From Casuarina equisetifolia (lineage: Eukaryota; Streptophyta; Magnoliopsida; Fagales; Casuarinaceae), in the NCBI GenBank assembly GCA_028551475.1, contig CM052358.1:13809938-13873937 (forward strand): a stretch of DNA of 64,000 bases. Direction: 5' to 3'. Numbering within the stretch: position 1 is the stretch's first letter; each line of letters begins with the position of its first letter. Shown here piece by piece: positions 51,000-63,452 of the stretch. Below the pieces are notes generated by a model. The model did no database searches, was not told the origin of the DNA, and saw nothing but the letters and a program-made list of their open reading frames with translations. The position numbers were made by a program, and so were the translations under genes.

Positions 51000-53900
51000 G
51001 GAAATGAGTTTTCTTCCTCCGCTAGTGTTATAGTTCTTCGCTATATCAGCTACAGGCAGAGATATGGTATACGGAAGAAGAATTTGGGAAAGTTAGAAAC
51101 ACTGGTAGCGATGCTTGCAGGAGGTGGAAAAGTAAGAAATATCAGTAGCTGTGCTTGCAGGTTGCGGAGCGCATTAACATACCGTACATGATTGCAGAGA
51201 CTCCTTTGTGTCACATGTCTATATTGATAATGCACAGACACTTATATCTGCTCATTTTCGTCGTATCCTATGCTGTTCTAGTTCCCACGTGGTTGCCTCT
51301 CTTGGTCGCTGAAAGCGACGCTGGGGCACGCTGCTTCCATGGGATCCAATTATCTTCTGCCCAATCCATGACTGTCCTTTAGGTACCTATCCAGGTCCCC
51401 AGTTCCTTCCATACAAGTATGTTCTGAAACACATTATAGAAACAGTTTTATAACGTTAGCTTTTCAAAATTACGACAAAAAATATGAGAACCTTTTCATG
51501 TCCCTCCCTGAGAAACACTAATCTGATGATTAAACTATGAAAGTTGACACTAGACTTTAGGAATCTCGTTAAGTTTATTCATGGCACGCTGCTTCTGATT
51601 CATGATCCTAATGGCGGCCTGCAAGCAACCGTTCAAGATTCACGAAGCACGGCATCTACATATAGTTAAGTACTTGAAAATTATTAACATATAAAAGTAA
51701 TGGATGAAAAGTTTCTTCATTGATTGCGAGCTTGGCTAATCATATCGGTATTTGGTGGCGTCCTCGGTACTGGCAAGAATTCTTAATTTCTGGTACCTAC
51801 CCAGTTGGAAAAATAATGTCGGGAAATCAACGCCCTCGGGTCTTACGTCCCTACTATAACACTCCCTTCTAAGAATTCATTTTTATTTCCTTTCAAACGT
51901 TTACCATAAATTTTAAAAATATTTTAAGCGAGTTTTTTTTTATATATATATATATATAAATAATTACTCGAAAGGGCTTTACCAACTCGGGAAATGTGCA
52001 CCTGGATCATGAGTCCCCTTCTTTGCAGATACAGCTGAATAGCCGACACCTAAGGAGAAGGATACTGAAACAGAGCGAATTAACATCTAGTTGTTTTGAG
52101 CTGACAAGAATATTAGAAATTTTTGGGAATGAATAATCACGAGTTTCATTCCATATAAGTAAGACACATGATAGTCTTGCCCATCAAAGGAAGATTGAGG
52201 GCAAGGGGAAGGGTTAGTGAATCTTTTAGTAATTGCTTCATAATAGATAAAATAATCATAAAGTTCTTCGGTGTTGTTTTGTTTCTAAAATAAAAATTTT
52301 AGAAGAAATACTAATTGCTTTTCATCCTGAAATTTCTCGGAGAGTTTCCACTAGCTGACTCTTTTTTACAGGAACCCTGTGCTCTGAAACCAAACAGCAG
52401 TGGTCCAAGTAACAAGACAAACTCATACCTAACCAATTGTCAGAAAAATGCCAATTTGGCTCGGAAGACTTACAGATCAACAGGTAAACCCTGAGGTCCC
52501 GTCCAGTTAAAAAGGATAAGAAGGAATAGCTTGGTATGGGATTTTACATTTTAGTCTCTAATTTCCCAGGAAGGTTCAAAGTGTAACTAAAATTTGCAGA
52601 CTTCAGGCTTTCAATGATATAATGTTTTTGGACCGTTTAAAGGATAAAAACTGTCACACACTGCAGTTCCATGTTCCGGAGGAGGTCCACCTCTTCCACT
52701 GGAACATGCTGGAACTTGTCTGTCTCCTTCTTGTTAATTGAATTTGCCGTTGATGTAACCCGACATTGGGCTGATGGGGCTCACTCGACCCTTTACTCAG
52801 TACTGCTGCGGGACGTGCAGTGCCGGCCACACGGACAACGCGGAAAGGTTGGTAAAACTTTTTTTCCGAAGGGTGCGTGAAATGATTATTGCCCGGTGGA
52901 GACAGACTGCGGTCGACCTTATCTCTTCCAAAGCCTTGGGCTCAGCATAGGTACTTTGTTCAGTCGGTGATGAGGGTAAGTGAGCACTTGGAACTGTTCA
53001 AAGACGGTAAAGACTTCTGTGATAACGAAACAATTAATGGATGTAGAGTGCGTAGAAGACAAGTGTTTTATACTGAAAATTAAAATTTTTAAAATTAAAT
53101 ATAAATTTAAAAAATAATTATTAAATCTTTAAACTAACTATTAAATTATATTTTTAAATTTATAACTTAATATTAAAATTTAAGTTAAATTTATTTCATC
53201 TCATGTAATCTTAAATTTAATAACACTCAGTGTACAGAAATACGTGTAAAAGACAAGAATTCTTCAAGTATTTGAGTTAATTTTTGAACTAAACTTTTAA
53301 ACTTTTAACTTAGAACAAAGATTAAACAGCAGGAAAAGCTATTTCCTTTGCTTGAAATGCAAGGAAATGCAAATGTTTGTGCGTTTCACGGGTTTGGGTT
53401 GATTACGCTAGTTTCTTCTTTCTGAAGAGACCGCTGCAGCAAGTTACTGGGATTCCTACCTCCTTTTTAAGTTGTCTCGACTTTTAAAAGGCAGTGACTC
53501 AGAAGTTACCTTTATTTTGTTCGTTTTCAGTATGATGAGTGACCTTTGTTACTCACCCTTTACCGATTATTGCACTTCGTGTGGCGGAGTATAATGACTT
53601 GGGGGCCACGGTCAGGGACATCAGCATTGCTCGGTTTCCACTCGAATCGCGACAAGGTGCGATCTATAAGTGAAAATATAATGACTTCCTACGCACTGCA
53701 CCACCACGGGGAGCCTGGCCTCGTTGCTATTCGTTATCTGGTCACGAGATCATCATATGTAGGGTGGTAGTGCAAGACAGCCGTAAATTGGGAGTCAAAA
53801 TGGCAAACTTACTTCCCCCTCCGACTAAGGTTATACTTTCGGAATCTAATCCTTATATTTCCCCCATCTTGGCTCGTGAACCTTGAAAGGACGACGAATC

Positions 53901-54932
53901 TTATTTGGATCAAGTACCATTCAGACTCGACAAGTGGTTCTAATATTCTATATTGTTCACTTCTCACGAGGTTTTTGTTAATATTTTGTACTCGCAGCTC
54001 TTTTATCGACGACTTTGGATCTCTATAGCCTTGCTTTCCGCTCCATTTTTGTCAGGGTTAGTCCATTCATTATTATATTACTTAATTGGGAAAGATTTGT
54101 AAATTCTTCTCACCTTTATTAAAACATGGGTAATGGATCATATAACTTTGCTTTTCGCTCCATTTTTGTCAAGTTTAGTTTACTAATTACCATATTACTT
54201 AATTGAAAAAGATTTGTAAATTCTTCTCATATGTTATTAACATGTAAGTAATGAATTTGACATTATTAAGAAATATCAAAAAAATTATTTATAAAATAAA
54301 AAATTTTATAACTTAATGTTTTAAAATTTTAAGTTGAACATAAATTCATCTTTATAGAATTTAACACGATATTAAAGTCTAAACTACATCTTAACACTTG
54401 TAAATATGAATCAAATATTTATGTAATAAAATGGTATTACAATATAATCCAAATTAGATCATTGCGGTGAGGAAACATTTTAATGTAGTAGATTATGATA
54501 ACTCAATAACTTAACTATTATAATAAAAAAGCATATTAAGATGCAAGTAATAAGTCTAATATTATTTAAAATCTATTAAAAATACTACCTCTCACATAAT
54601 AAACTCGATTCTCCATAAAATTTAATGTAATTTGCTATTTTTACCCTTTTTTACAACAAACCTTACTTTCCTACTAAAACTTAAATATAACAAAAGGCAG
54701 TGGAAAGAAAAAGAAAATAGGAGCAATAAAAGAAAGATGTTCTCCAATAACACAAAAGTAATGAAGTAGTGAGATAGAAAACTACAAAGTTTCCTCACAA
54801 ACTCTCCCAAAGAATAAAAGAAGCAGGCTGGTAAATCAATAAGCTAAAGCATTCCCACAGAATTTTCCTCCAAACTACTAAGAAGTAATTTGGAATGAAG
54901 TAATAATAACATCGCTGTGTCTCTTCCCCTCT
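51000..54932. other. Gene-poor A/T-rich interval
   Basis: Upstream of the LRR-WD40 gene and downstream of the arabinogalactan gene I see no credible exon. A G/C-richer patch at about 52660-53000 is open on the plus strand but resembles no family. It holds (AT)n at 51941-51958, very A/T-rich blocks at 53090-53210 and 54240-54640 that look like old nonautonomous repeats without definable ends, and the tandem duplication at 54031-54256. Confidence 0.55.
54031..54256. repeat. Diverged tandem duplication, period about 117 bp
   Basis: 54031-54147 and 54148-54256 both contain 'cgctccatttttgtca', 'atattacttaattg' and 'agatttgtaaattcttctca'. They differ at scattered bases. Confidence 0.85.
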
Positions 54933-56111
54933 CTAGAGGATCAGAGCGAAGACAGCCCATCCGAATGCCAAGCCACCGACCATCTTCTGCACGGCCCTGA
55001 TCGTCACAGCTCCGCTCTGCATTTTGTTCCCATAATTAGACACAGTTCATCAAACAGTAGTATTTAAAATTGTTTACTATGCTAGTTAAATGGCAATAAT
55101 TGTCATCACGGACTGCGCGCGGGACAATCTGACATCGTATTAACTCCTCTTCCCCTTGAGCTCTGAAACTAAAATATTAACTCTACTGCTAAACCTTTCC
55201 AGTTCCGTTTCTTCGACCTACGGAACTGGGTGGCGCGTGGGAAACAGCATTATGGTCATGCGTTTATGGAGGCTACTCGTCTGCTGAGACGGTGAGTCCT
55301 GCAACTATGGCTTAGTTTAGAAGCTCTACTCCTAGTTCACTATCATGTGCCTAAAGAATGAAGCTAAACATTGTAAACCCACGGGTAGCAGGAACTGCTA
55401 TAAGCTAAAAATTTTGCAGATCTAGGAGCACATCGCACCCCGCCGTGATTTAGAATTACGTACCTGATCAGCCAAAGAGGGACCGGGCGAGTTAGCGTCC
55501 GCACTGGGTCCGGGTGCTTCCGCTGGCGGCGCGGGGGGGCCTAGCAATGCCGGAGCCGGGGCCGGGGCGTGGTGCTTCTTCGTCTTCTTCTTAGTTTTCG
55601 TCTTCTTCTTGCTCGGAGCCGGAGCTGGGACCTCCGCAGTAGGCGCGGCCACCGGAGCGCTGGAGGGGACTATCTCAGGAGGAGGTGACGGAGGAGAACT
55701 CAATGGCGCAGGCATAGGCGGAGAGCTGACGGGAACAGGAGCCGGTGGGGAGCTCTCTGGAGTAGCCACCGGAGGTTTAGCCGTTGGAGCTGGCGCAACT
55801 GGCTTTTTCGATGGAGCCGGAGCTGGCACAACTGGCTTTTTCGATGGAGCCGGAGCTGGTGCAACTGGCTTTTTCGATGGAACTGGTGAATCCGATGCCG
55901 GAGATGTGGCGGGAGCCGGAGATTTAGGCTTTGAAGGTGCTTTGGCTGGTGCCTCTGGCTTAGACGGAGCTGCGGCTGGTGATGAAACTGGTGGAGTAGC
56001 ACTTACTGGGCTCTCTTTTGATTTCGCCGGCGCTGCCGCCGGGGATTGGGCTCCTACACCGGCGAGAATGACGCCGATCAACGCCAACGCTAGCAAGCAT
56101 TTCCGATCCAT
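54933..56111 (-). CDS. Lysine-rich classical arabinogalactan protein (AGP17/18/19 type)
   Basis: Exon 1 is 56111-55464 and exon 2 is 55016-54933, giving 243 residues. A signal peptide covers about residues 1-22 (CLLALALIGVILAGVGAQ). Next is a long Pro/Ala/Ser/Thr region with many Ala-Pro and Ser-Pro pairs, the sites of hydroxylation and arabinogalactan addition, including three 11-residue repeats (PSKKPVAPAPA type, 78-110). A Lys-rich block (SKKKTKTKKKTKKHH, 167-181) defines the subfamily. Exon 2 encodes the GPI-anchor signal: a small-residue site after SLADQ, then a hydrophobic end (GGLAFGWAVFALIL). The mature protein should sit on the outer plasma membrane or in the wall, where relatives affect growth and Agrobacterium binding. 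The anchor on a separate exon is easy to miss; without it the model would end wrongly at about 55422. G/C content is well above the surroundings. Confidence 0.94.
55782..55880 (-). repeat. Three 33-bp coding tandem repeats in the AGP gene
   Basis: Three near-identical 33-base units encode PSKKPVAPAPA, PSKKPVVPAPA and PSKKPVAPAPT. Length change in steps of 11 residues is likely between alleles. Confidence 0.9.
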
Positions 56112-56168
56112 TGCTTCAGAGACAGAGCACAAGACAGGAGTGAAGAGTAGCTCAACAGCGTAATGGTT

Positions 56169-56175
56169 CTTATAG
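56169..56175 (-). promoter_or_regulatory. TATA box of the AGP gene
   Basis: TATAAGA on the minus strand lies 58 bases before the ATG, predicting a leader of only about 30 bases. GGGCCC/GGCCC motifs just upstream (about 56230-56255) resemble site II-type promoter elements. Confidence 0.45.
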
Positions 56176-58813
56176 GCCCGTTGAAAACTCATGCAAGGAC
56201 AGTTGTTCAATCTGGACCGCTGAAAGCACATGGGCCCCATTATTAGCGGGCCCCTAATAACCGTTGGATGAAAGACATAATAAGGCTAAAGGTGTTATGG
56301 CCCCCCTGGGGCCCGCCTGCCAGGATCGGACAGACTGGTCTGCCGTAGGAAGGGGGTCGTAACAGCCTGTCTGGGACCCTCGAGTCTAATCAGACGCGTG
56401 TGATCTTCCGGTATAGAATACTCTGCTGCTTCTGGCTTGACTCCGTATCATTACCATGTTATTATGAGATTCTCCTGCTGCTTTGTAGCAGTTGGAACAG
56501 CTGGAATTTTTGGGGTGGGGACACTGCCAGCGCAACAAAATTACCAGCCGGCCAATGTGGGCCGGCCACGTAAAGAAACGGACGGTATCATTCTATCGCA
56601 GGTCACGGAGAAGGGGCAAATTCAGCATCATGGCACCGCCAAAATGTCGTTTGTAAACGGCTTCCCTGAGGGCGTCTTATAACGGGAAAGTTGTTGTACA
56701 CCGTCCGACAAGGTTATTGACTCGCGGCTGTAAAACGTAGGAAGCTGTCTAATGTCAGAGCACCGTATTTCATTTCCCGTTTATAAATATTAAATGATAC
56801 AAGAATAAACTCACCCATTAATAAGATCATTGTCAATCCTTCCTTTACATAAATAGTCTCGGCTGTTCAGTGTTTTTGCTTTTTCCTTCTTTTTTTTTTT
56901 TTTTTTAATTTTTATTTCAAAGAAGTGGCAACTGGAGCTTGATACTCCATTTTAAAAAAATCATAGAAGTACAAAACCGAACAACCGACAACAATTGGTG
57001 AGAACTGGGGGCGTTTTTTCTGTTAGCTGTTCTTGTACTACCGTGAAAGTGACTCAAGTATATCACTCTTCCAGCGAAGCAAATGTAGCACCTTTTTAAA
57101 TGGTTTTTTTTTTTCTCGAAAATGAAAATACTTTTGGAAAAATTATCCAACTGATTTTTTTTCTTTTCTTTTTTTAATAATCTCAAAAGATAGTTATTTA
57201 CAAACTATTTTCAATTATATGTTTATTTTTTAAACATTTTTAGTATCCAGGTTACAGAATAGCATTAATATAAATGATAAAAGATAATGCCCTACGATAT
57301 GTGCTTACTGCCCTCCTGGTGCGCCTTCAGGTAAAAACGAAAGCATAGTAGGGGTCTTGGCCCATTCATATAAAAACCTCAAACTTAAGAGAGAGATATT
57401 AGTGGGCTTTAAAGTGTATGATTATCAAATATCTGGGCTTAGGCCTAATGGTGGAGACCTTTGGACCCCCGGCTCATCATTTATGAGCCATAGCAAATTC
57501 ATCACTATGAAATAGTTTTCGAAAGCCATTACAAGTTAGGAAGCAACCCTTAACCGTAGGTAAGCAAATGTAACTTTCCACGATTACAGAGCCACACATT
57601 GATTTAACCCCATAGTGGGTTCCCCTACTTTGTATATCATTATCCTGGGTTATTTGCCCCCTTTTTTGACCTGAACCATTGTAGATAACACCTTTGACGT
57701 ACATTTGGAGTTCAAACTATGGAAGGGACAACCTGTGAAAAAGGCTACTTGGTAAAAAATGTCATGCCGAGCTCAAGGGGCGCTGGAAACACAGTTTTTC
57801 TGTTGAACCTCATTGCTTTCTGTTCATTAATACTCCGTCGAGTTCCTTTCCGTGGCAACTCTCGCCAGGCTCAAAGATCTATGCAGCGCATGCGAAAGGC
57901 CAAACTAAACCAGGACGTGCATCTTGACTTTTAGAATGGACAGATGGCGAGATATGAACTAGACAGCGATAGATCCTGATTCCTGATCCTTTCTCTGGCC
58001 AGTTCTCGCGGCAAAAGACATTCAACCAACACTAATTCATTATTAAACCTAGCTAGCATTCTGAAAATAAGATTAAAGCCATCTACTGTTCACGTAGTGT
58101 ACATAAGTATGTGGTCGCCGCAGTTTCTTGAGACCCAAAAAACTGTACTTTGCTGCATATCTTATGCGTTCTTTTTCGATTTCCGGCTGAGGATTGGTGC
58201 ATATCTCAGTTTCTTAATTGGTTTTTTAGGGTACATTGTCCATTGATTGGCCTGTTATGGAGGGGACCAGTGCTGGTTGCCTTGATTTTTAAGAAGCGAG
58301 GTGGGCTACATCATTACTTGCTTTTTATACAAGTCAATTTTGTTTCTTTGGCAGAATTAGCTGTACTTTGAATCTCTCGTTTGAAATTAGCCGGTCATGT
58401 ATTGCTCTAAGTGTAAAGTCCCGAAATGGGACTGTCGTCCATCATCCATTTCTTCGGGCTCAGCTGGTGATTAGGGTTTCTAGGGTTGTTCTGAAACCAA
58501 CCACAGCGTGCAATGCCATGATAACAAGGTGTGCATGCTCGTTTAGATGAGAGCCACCATTGCAATGTGGGTTGTTGAAGATGGGAACACGTTCCCCATG
58601 GTCAATTCAGTGGTTGAAGTGGATGATGTTGTTGTCAATGATTCTAACCATAATCTAAAGATGGCTAGCTTGAATTTTTACAGTAAATGTTGAAACTCAT
58701 GATGTTTTTGACACTCGTTAACTTAAGATCTGACGTTTGATGCAATGATGTGGCCCAGTTACTGGACAGTTAGGTTTCCTTAAACAAGTGGTGGTCGCAT
58801 AGTCTGTAGTTTG
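56176..58813. other. Divergent intergenic region
   Basis: This tract separates the minus-strand AGP gene from the plus-strand ARM/TPR gene. The short frames in it (for example 57719-57934 plus, 56437-56682 plus) show no family features. Poly-T and poly-A runs occur at 56890-56906 and 57105-57175. Confidence 0.55.

Positions 58814-58843
<30 letters not shown>
58814..58843. repeat. (CT)n microsatellite ahead of the ARM/TPR gene
   Basis: About 15 CT units end 131 bases before the ATG. CT stretches are common in plant promoters and leaders around start sites; no clear TATA box was found. Confidence 0.85.
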
Positions 58844-58846
<3 letters not shown>

Positions 58847-58974
58847 AACGTAAACTTTTTTGCTTACATAATCAAGTCATGCTCAACTAGATATACCATA
58901 AGCTACTAAAGTAGTCATCTTTCTGGTACCTATCATCCATCCAACCCGAAACTCCCACTTTCTGTCTCTTAGCC

Positions 58975-61314
58975 ATGGAGTCCCAAAGCCAACCCAATAC
59001 AACTGCTGAGCCAACATGCACCAATACATCCTGTTTCTTCTGTGCCATGATCAGTGAGACAGACCCATCAGTTAGAAGAGTTAAGATCTCCAAATTCTTT
59101 AAAGAAATGCCTCTCAGGGACGGCCAACAACATATTCTTGCCCTAAGCGGGCTCTGGAAGATCGCCATGACCCAAACCGATGACTCGGAATTCCCATCTC
59201 TCGGCATCTTTGAGTGCATGGCAAAACTAATCCGCAAAAGCATCAACGACCGAGATTGGCTTCTGAAGGGCCAGAATATCTACATCCCTTACTATGCAGC
59301 GCATATCATCGGATCCTATACCATGAACAAAGTTCAGTTTGCTGAAAAAGCAGTTAAATCAGGCGTGATATTGCCATTAATGGAGCTTTTGAGAGGTAAG
59401 ATTAGTTGGGTCGAGCAAAGGGTCGCAGTTCGAGCTCTTGGTCACTTGGCCAGCCATGAAAGAACTTTTGAAGCCGTTGCCGTGCATGAAGTGGAGATCA
59501 TAGAATTAGCCATGAAGATTGCATCCACATGTCTAGACGAGGTCTATGATAAGTTTCTTGGCGTGAGAGATTCAGAGAGATTGAAGTACCACAGTGATCT
59601 GCTGACTAGAGGGGTTGGAGTGTTGGAAATAGAGAACAGAAAAGCAGAGGAATGGGCTGGCCAGATACAATGTTGGTCTCTCTATCTCCTTAACTGCTTT
59701 GCATGCAAAGAAAGATCTCTCAATTTGATCTGCAATACAAATTTCTTGCAGGACTTGTGTGGAATGTGGGGTGGTCTATCCCAACGGACGTCGCCTGCTG
59801 GGATAGGACTCATCAGAACTCTTTGTGAGACAAAAACTGGAAGAAGAAGTGTAGCAGATTTGAAAGAAGTCATAGAGAGCCTTTGCAGAATTTCAAGATC
59901 CTCGGATGATTGGCGGCATACGGCCATTGATTGTCTTTTACTAGTTCTTAAAGACCCAGACACAACATATAGCATTATGGATATTGCAGCTTCAGCTCTT
60001 GTTGATCTGGTAGAACTAGGAAGCAGTGGAGGAACGTCAAAGGTAGGAGACGTCATAACACAGGCACTTCTAAAAGATTACCACATGGTCAAGTATGGCA
60101 ATCTGAAGTTGAAGGGCATAGGAGCTGAGCAAGCTCTGGGAGAAATATGGGACCTGAAGGTTGAAAGGAGAAAGAGAGAGAAGCTGATATCTGAACAAGA
60201 AGTAAGGGAGAGAAAGCTCTTGGTGGGGGAGCTTAAAAACGAAGGAAATCTAATGTTCTGGTCAGGGGACGTTGAAAAGGCTGTGCTGAAGTACTCAGAG
60301 GCCTTGAATTCGTGCCCACTAAAGATGAGGAAAGAAAGAGTTGTTCTTTACAGCAATAGAGCTCAATGTCATTTGCTGTTGAGGAACCCAGAAGCTGCCA
60401 TTAGTGACGCAACTCGCGCTCTCTGTCTGTCCAGTGCAGCGAATCCACACGGGAAGAGCCTGTGGAGGAGATCACAGGCTTATGACATGCAAGGATTGGC
60501 CAAAGAGAGCTTGATGGACTGCTTAGCGTTTGTCAGTGGCTGCTTGAATTCTGAAAACTCCGACAAGCCTACAAAGATCCCGTACTACGTGTCACGTATG
60601 ATCAAAAAGCAGATGAATGCGACATGGATTTTTGCTTCTTCCAAGTTGAAGAGGCATAACGATCATGAAGGAAGAGATGAAGAATCGGACGACCAACGTC
60701 AAGTCGACCATGTGATAAAAATGATGAAAATGAAGAGGAAGGAGAAGAGCCGCCGAGGTAATTCTTTTGGGTAGTCACGACATTCTGTTTCCTTCTCTGT
60801 CTTTCATTGTTAAATGTTAGCTGATGGAATGAACAAATGGAAGAGCTTGTAGGTTTCAACTCGTCTTAAGCGTATAAATCTCTGAGGTGTCACTGGCATC
60901 TACAAACTCCTCGTTCTTTTCATCTTTTTTGGCTTACCTATCTTTGCTGTTATTCATTTCTCGAGCTGATCAACCCCATAATAGAAGATATGATGAAGTC
61001 TCTCTTTGTACTTGGTTGGACTGAGTTTGGAAGTGAAGTACTAGGAGTGTGGTGTGGAAATTTGGATGCATACCTTACGGTATCTTTCGTCTGACAGTTC
61101 TGTGGGGTTTTTAGCGTGCGTGTTTTTTTTTTCTCCAGATTTGCCCATCATTGTAGAAGAACATTTGGCTGACGAGAGATGGAAGAGGAAGCTAGGACAA
61201 AAGAAGATGACGGCGTTGCGGGAAATGGATACATTTCAAAGTAGGGGGAGACTAGAACGAACCCGTAGACCTCTCTGCATCAGACATTGGGGGGCACAAG
61301 AAGATGATAATTGA
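58975..61314 (+). CDS. ARM-repeat/TPR protein
   Basis: Exon 1 is 58975-60757 and a likely exon 2 is 61139-61314, giving 652 residues. Reading through the donor instead stops at 60774 (599 residues, ending GNSFG). Residues 60-400 are armadillo-like helical repeats (YYAAHIIGSYTMNKVQFAEK, VEQRVAVRALGHLASHERTF, HTAIDCLLLVLKDP). Residues 421-525 form TPR repeats (LKNEGNLMFWSGDVEKAVLK, LYSNRAQCHLLLRNPEAAIS, LWRRSQAYDMQGLAKES). The C-terminus is very basic. Plants have a small family of such ARM/TPR proteins (for example Arabidopsis At5g43120) with no assigned biochemical role; TPRs suggest binding of chaperone or other C-terminal peptides. The start ATG is followed by a Ser/Thr/Cys-rich N-terminus. 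No neighbour suggests its function. Confidence 0.85.
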
Positions 61315-62976
61315 AGATCTTGTGAGTCAGCCTCACCTGAATGAGAATGAGCTAGAGTTCACGACTCTTATAGGACTTTTTGGCTTTGTCTATGTACGCA
61401 AATTTGTAGCTCCTTCGCCCCTGCCACTACTATGGCACCTCAGTTTATTGGGTGACATTGTCGCCAAAAATTGAACTTTAATAGGTTTACATTAGCTTCA
61501 ACAGAAGGGTAACTAGCATGGTTATTAACCGGACTGTCTTGTTTGTCGTGATGACTAGAGCTTTGTCAAAACACTGCTGTGTGATTTCCAATCAAATAGG
61601 ATTTAGGGCAAATTAATTTAAGTTTTAGCAACTTTTCATCCTTGACTGATATGTTGGCTCCGGACAATGATATGGTTAGTAGGTGTGGACCTTCACCTTC
61701 GGCTCTCTCCGTCTCACATGGACGACTCCTTGTTCAGCTTCATGGATCCATTACCAATATAAGACTTTAAAAGTCCCCATCAAATCTGCAGGCAATCTTT
61801 CTTTCTACCAAAACTAGATTTGATTGATGTCGTATACTACCTAACGCACTCAATCGTGCCTTTTACATGAAACTAAAACACAATTAAATGAATAATTATA
61901 TGCGATGCGCAATATCTTATCGGGAAATATCTTTCCATAAGATAATTTAGGTGTGTCGGTGCTTCGGACAACTGTGTATTGCCGGACTGCAACACCAGGT
62001 CGAATCCAGGTCCCCACTCTGAAGAAAGAAAAGATGTTTAGACAGCACATACATAGGTTAAGAGCTCAAGTCATAAACAGGATTGAAATAATCCGATGAA
62101 AACTATAACTAAAACAGTACGAAGAAGAAAATGAAAGGATTCTAGGGAACTAGAAATATTCAAGCAAAACATCCCTTGCCTATGCAATTGATTGTTCAAA
62201 ATGGACACTCAACCATTAGCATAAACAATCATCATACTCCCGCATTGTTGACATCATAAAACGAGGCTACTTAGATCTACACAACATAACATAATTTTAA
62301 ACTCAGTCATGCCAGACAAACGTATTTTCGTTAGGTATACAAGGGGGAATCTTGATATTTTATTATCCTTGAATGCTGTACGGTACAAGCAATTTTGACA
62401 ATCCTACAAATGTGGATTTAAGATTTCTCGCCTAAAATTTACCAACGTCCACAGGTCTGAGATAGTACAATCACCCGCGCCAGGAAGGGCTGCCTACAGT
62501 TTCACAGCCTTTTCGTTCCAATGTTTGCTGCATCAACATCCAGGCCAAATACGGAAAAGTAAGAATATAATCCATCAATATGCAACATAACAGATTCGTT
62601 TCACCCAAAAAAAATGAGGCTCCTACATCACAGTTTACTTCCAAGTGAGGTGCTATGTATACACAATAACATGTCGTACAAGCTCATTTCTTTCTTCCCA
62701 ATGTAAACTTTATTAAACTCTGAGAATCACTTCACGGCAGCAATATGGTAATGTTATTTTGCTGCAGGGTAATTGACAAGGCGCGCAGGGGAATGATCAT
62801 TTCTTTAAACTTCTGGAATAGGTTCTTTCATATTCCCTTGCAACATTTTACAAGACAACTGGATATCCGAATACAAGGGTAGTAAAACAAAAATGTGGAG
62901 TTCCATATTCAAGCGCCATGCGCCATTTATCAGAGAAAACAATGTAGTTGTCTCACCTCTTCAAGATTTAGACAGT
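61315..62976. other. Convergent 3' regions and intergenic DNA
   Basis: No gene is seen. It should contain the 3' UTR of the ARM/TPR gene and, at the right end, the minus-strand 3' UTR of the SRFR1-like gene. A 'ggtcgaatccaggtcccc' phrase near 61997 recalls a tRNA T-loop, but no cloverleaf fits. Confidence 0.55.
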
Positions 62977-63452
62977 TCAGTCATCGTAGGAGCTCAAGGC
63001 AGCGACAACTGCTCCTGTTGTTGCAAAAGTGGATGTCACATCTGGGAGCTCTTTCCAGGAAGTTTTTAACTTCAGAGATGGATACAACCAACTCTTCACA
63101 GAATCCACAAAGGAGCTTGGATCAAAATTTAAAATGGCCTCCCAATCCACCTGTAAACTTCGTGGTATCTCTCCTTCGAACTCCATGTTAGCAGCTAGAA
63201 GTAATCCAACCATAACTACAAACCCAACTGCAGCAGAACCCCTTGATAGTGGCATAAAATTGTACCTATAGAACCATTGAGGTCATATTGACACGATTAT
63301 AAATTATCTCTGCAGCAAACGAACCATTTCCATGTACAAAAGGTTGCATCTTACCAGTAATATGTCATCCTTAAGATTGCATCTCTCACATTTTCAAGCA
63401 CACTGAAGTCAGTAGATCCATAGTTCTCACCACAATAAGCATTGCATATAGC
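62977..63452 (-). CDS. SRFR1: SRFR1/TTC13-like TPR protein, C-terminal exons only
   Basis: The last two exons, 63452-63355 and 63265-62977, join in frame into the final 128 residues. The piece reads NYGSTDFSVLENVRDAILRM, then YYWYNFMPLSRGSAAVGFVV, a hydrophobic span, and closes DWEAILNFDPSSFVDSVKSW and VAALSSYDD. The YY.YN.MPLSRGS pattern is shared with the conserved C-terminus of SRFR1, a plant TPR protein that dampens NLR-mediated immunity, and of its animal relative TTC13. The TPR region is not in the window; upstream exons lie past the right edge or in the last 550 bases. The gene is convergent with the ARM/TPR gene. The assignment rests on memory of the family ending. Confidence 0.65.

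Noticed and set aside
55609-56163. Plus-strand 184-codon Gly/Ala-rich frame over the AGP gene
   Set aside because: It is the antisense of a Pro/Ala-rich coding exon, whose codons leave the opposite strand open; there is no domain, promoter or splice context.
57719-57934. Plus-strand 71-codon frame
   Set aside because: It has no domain, no signal peptide of normal form and no promoter element.
61990-62010. tRNA T-loop-like phrase
   Set aside because: No acceptor or anticodon stem can be paired around it.
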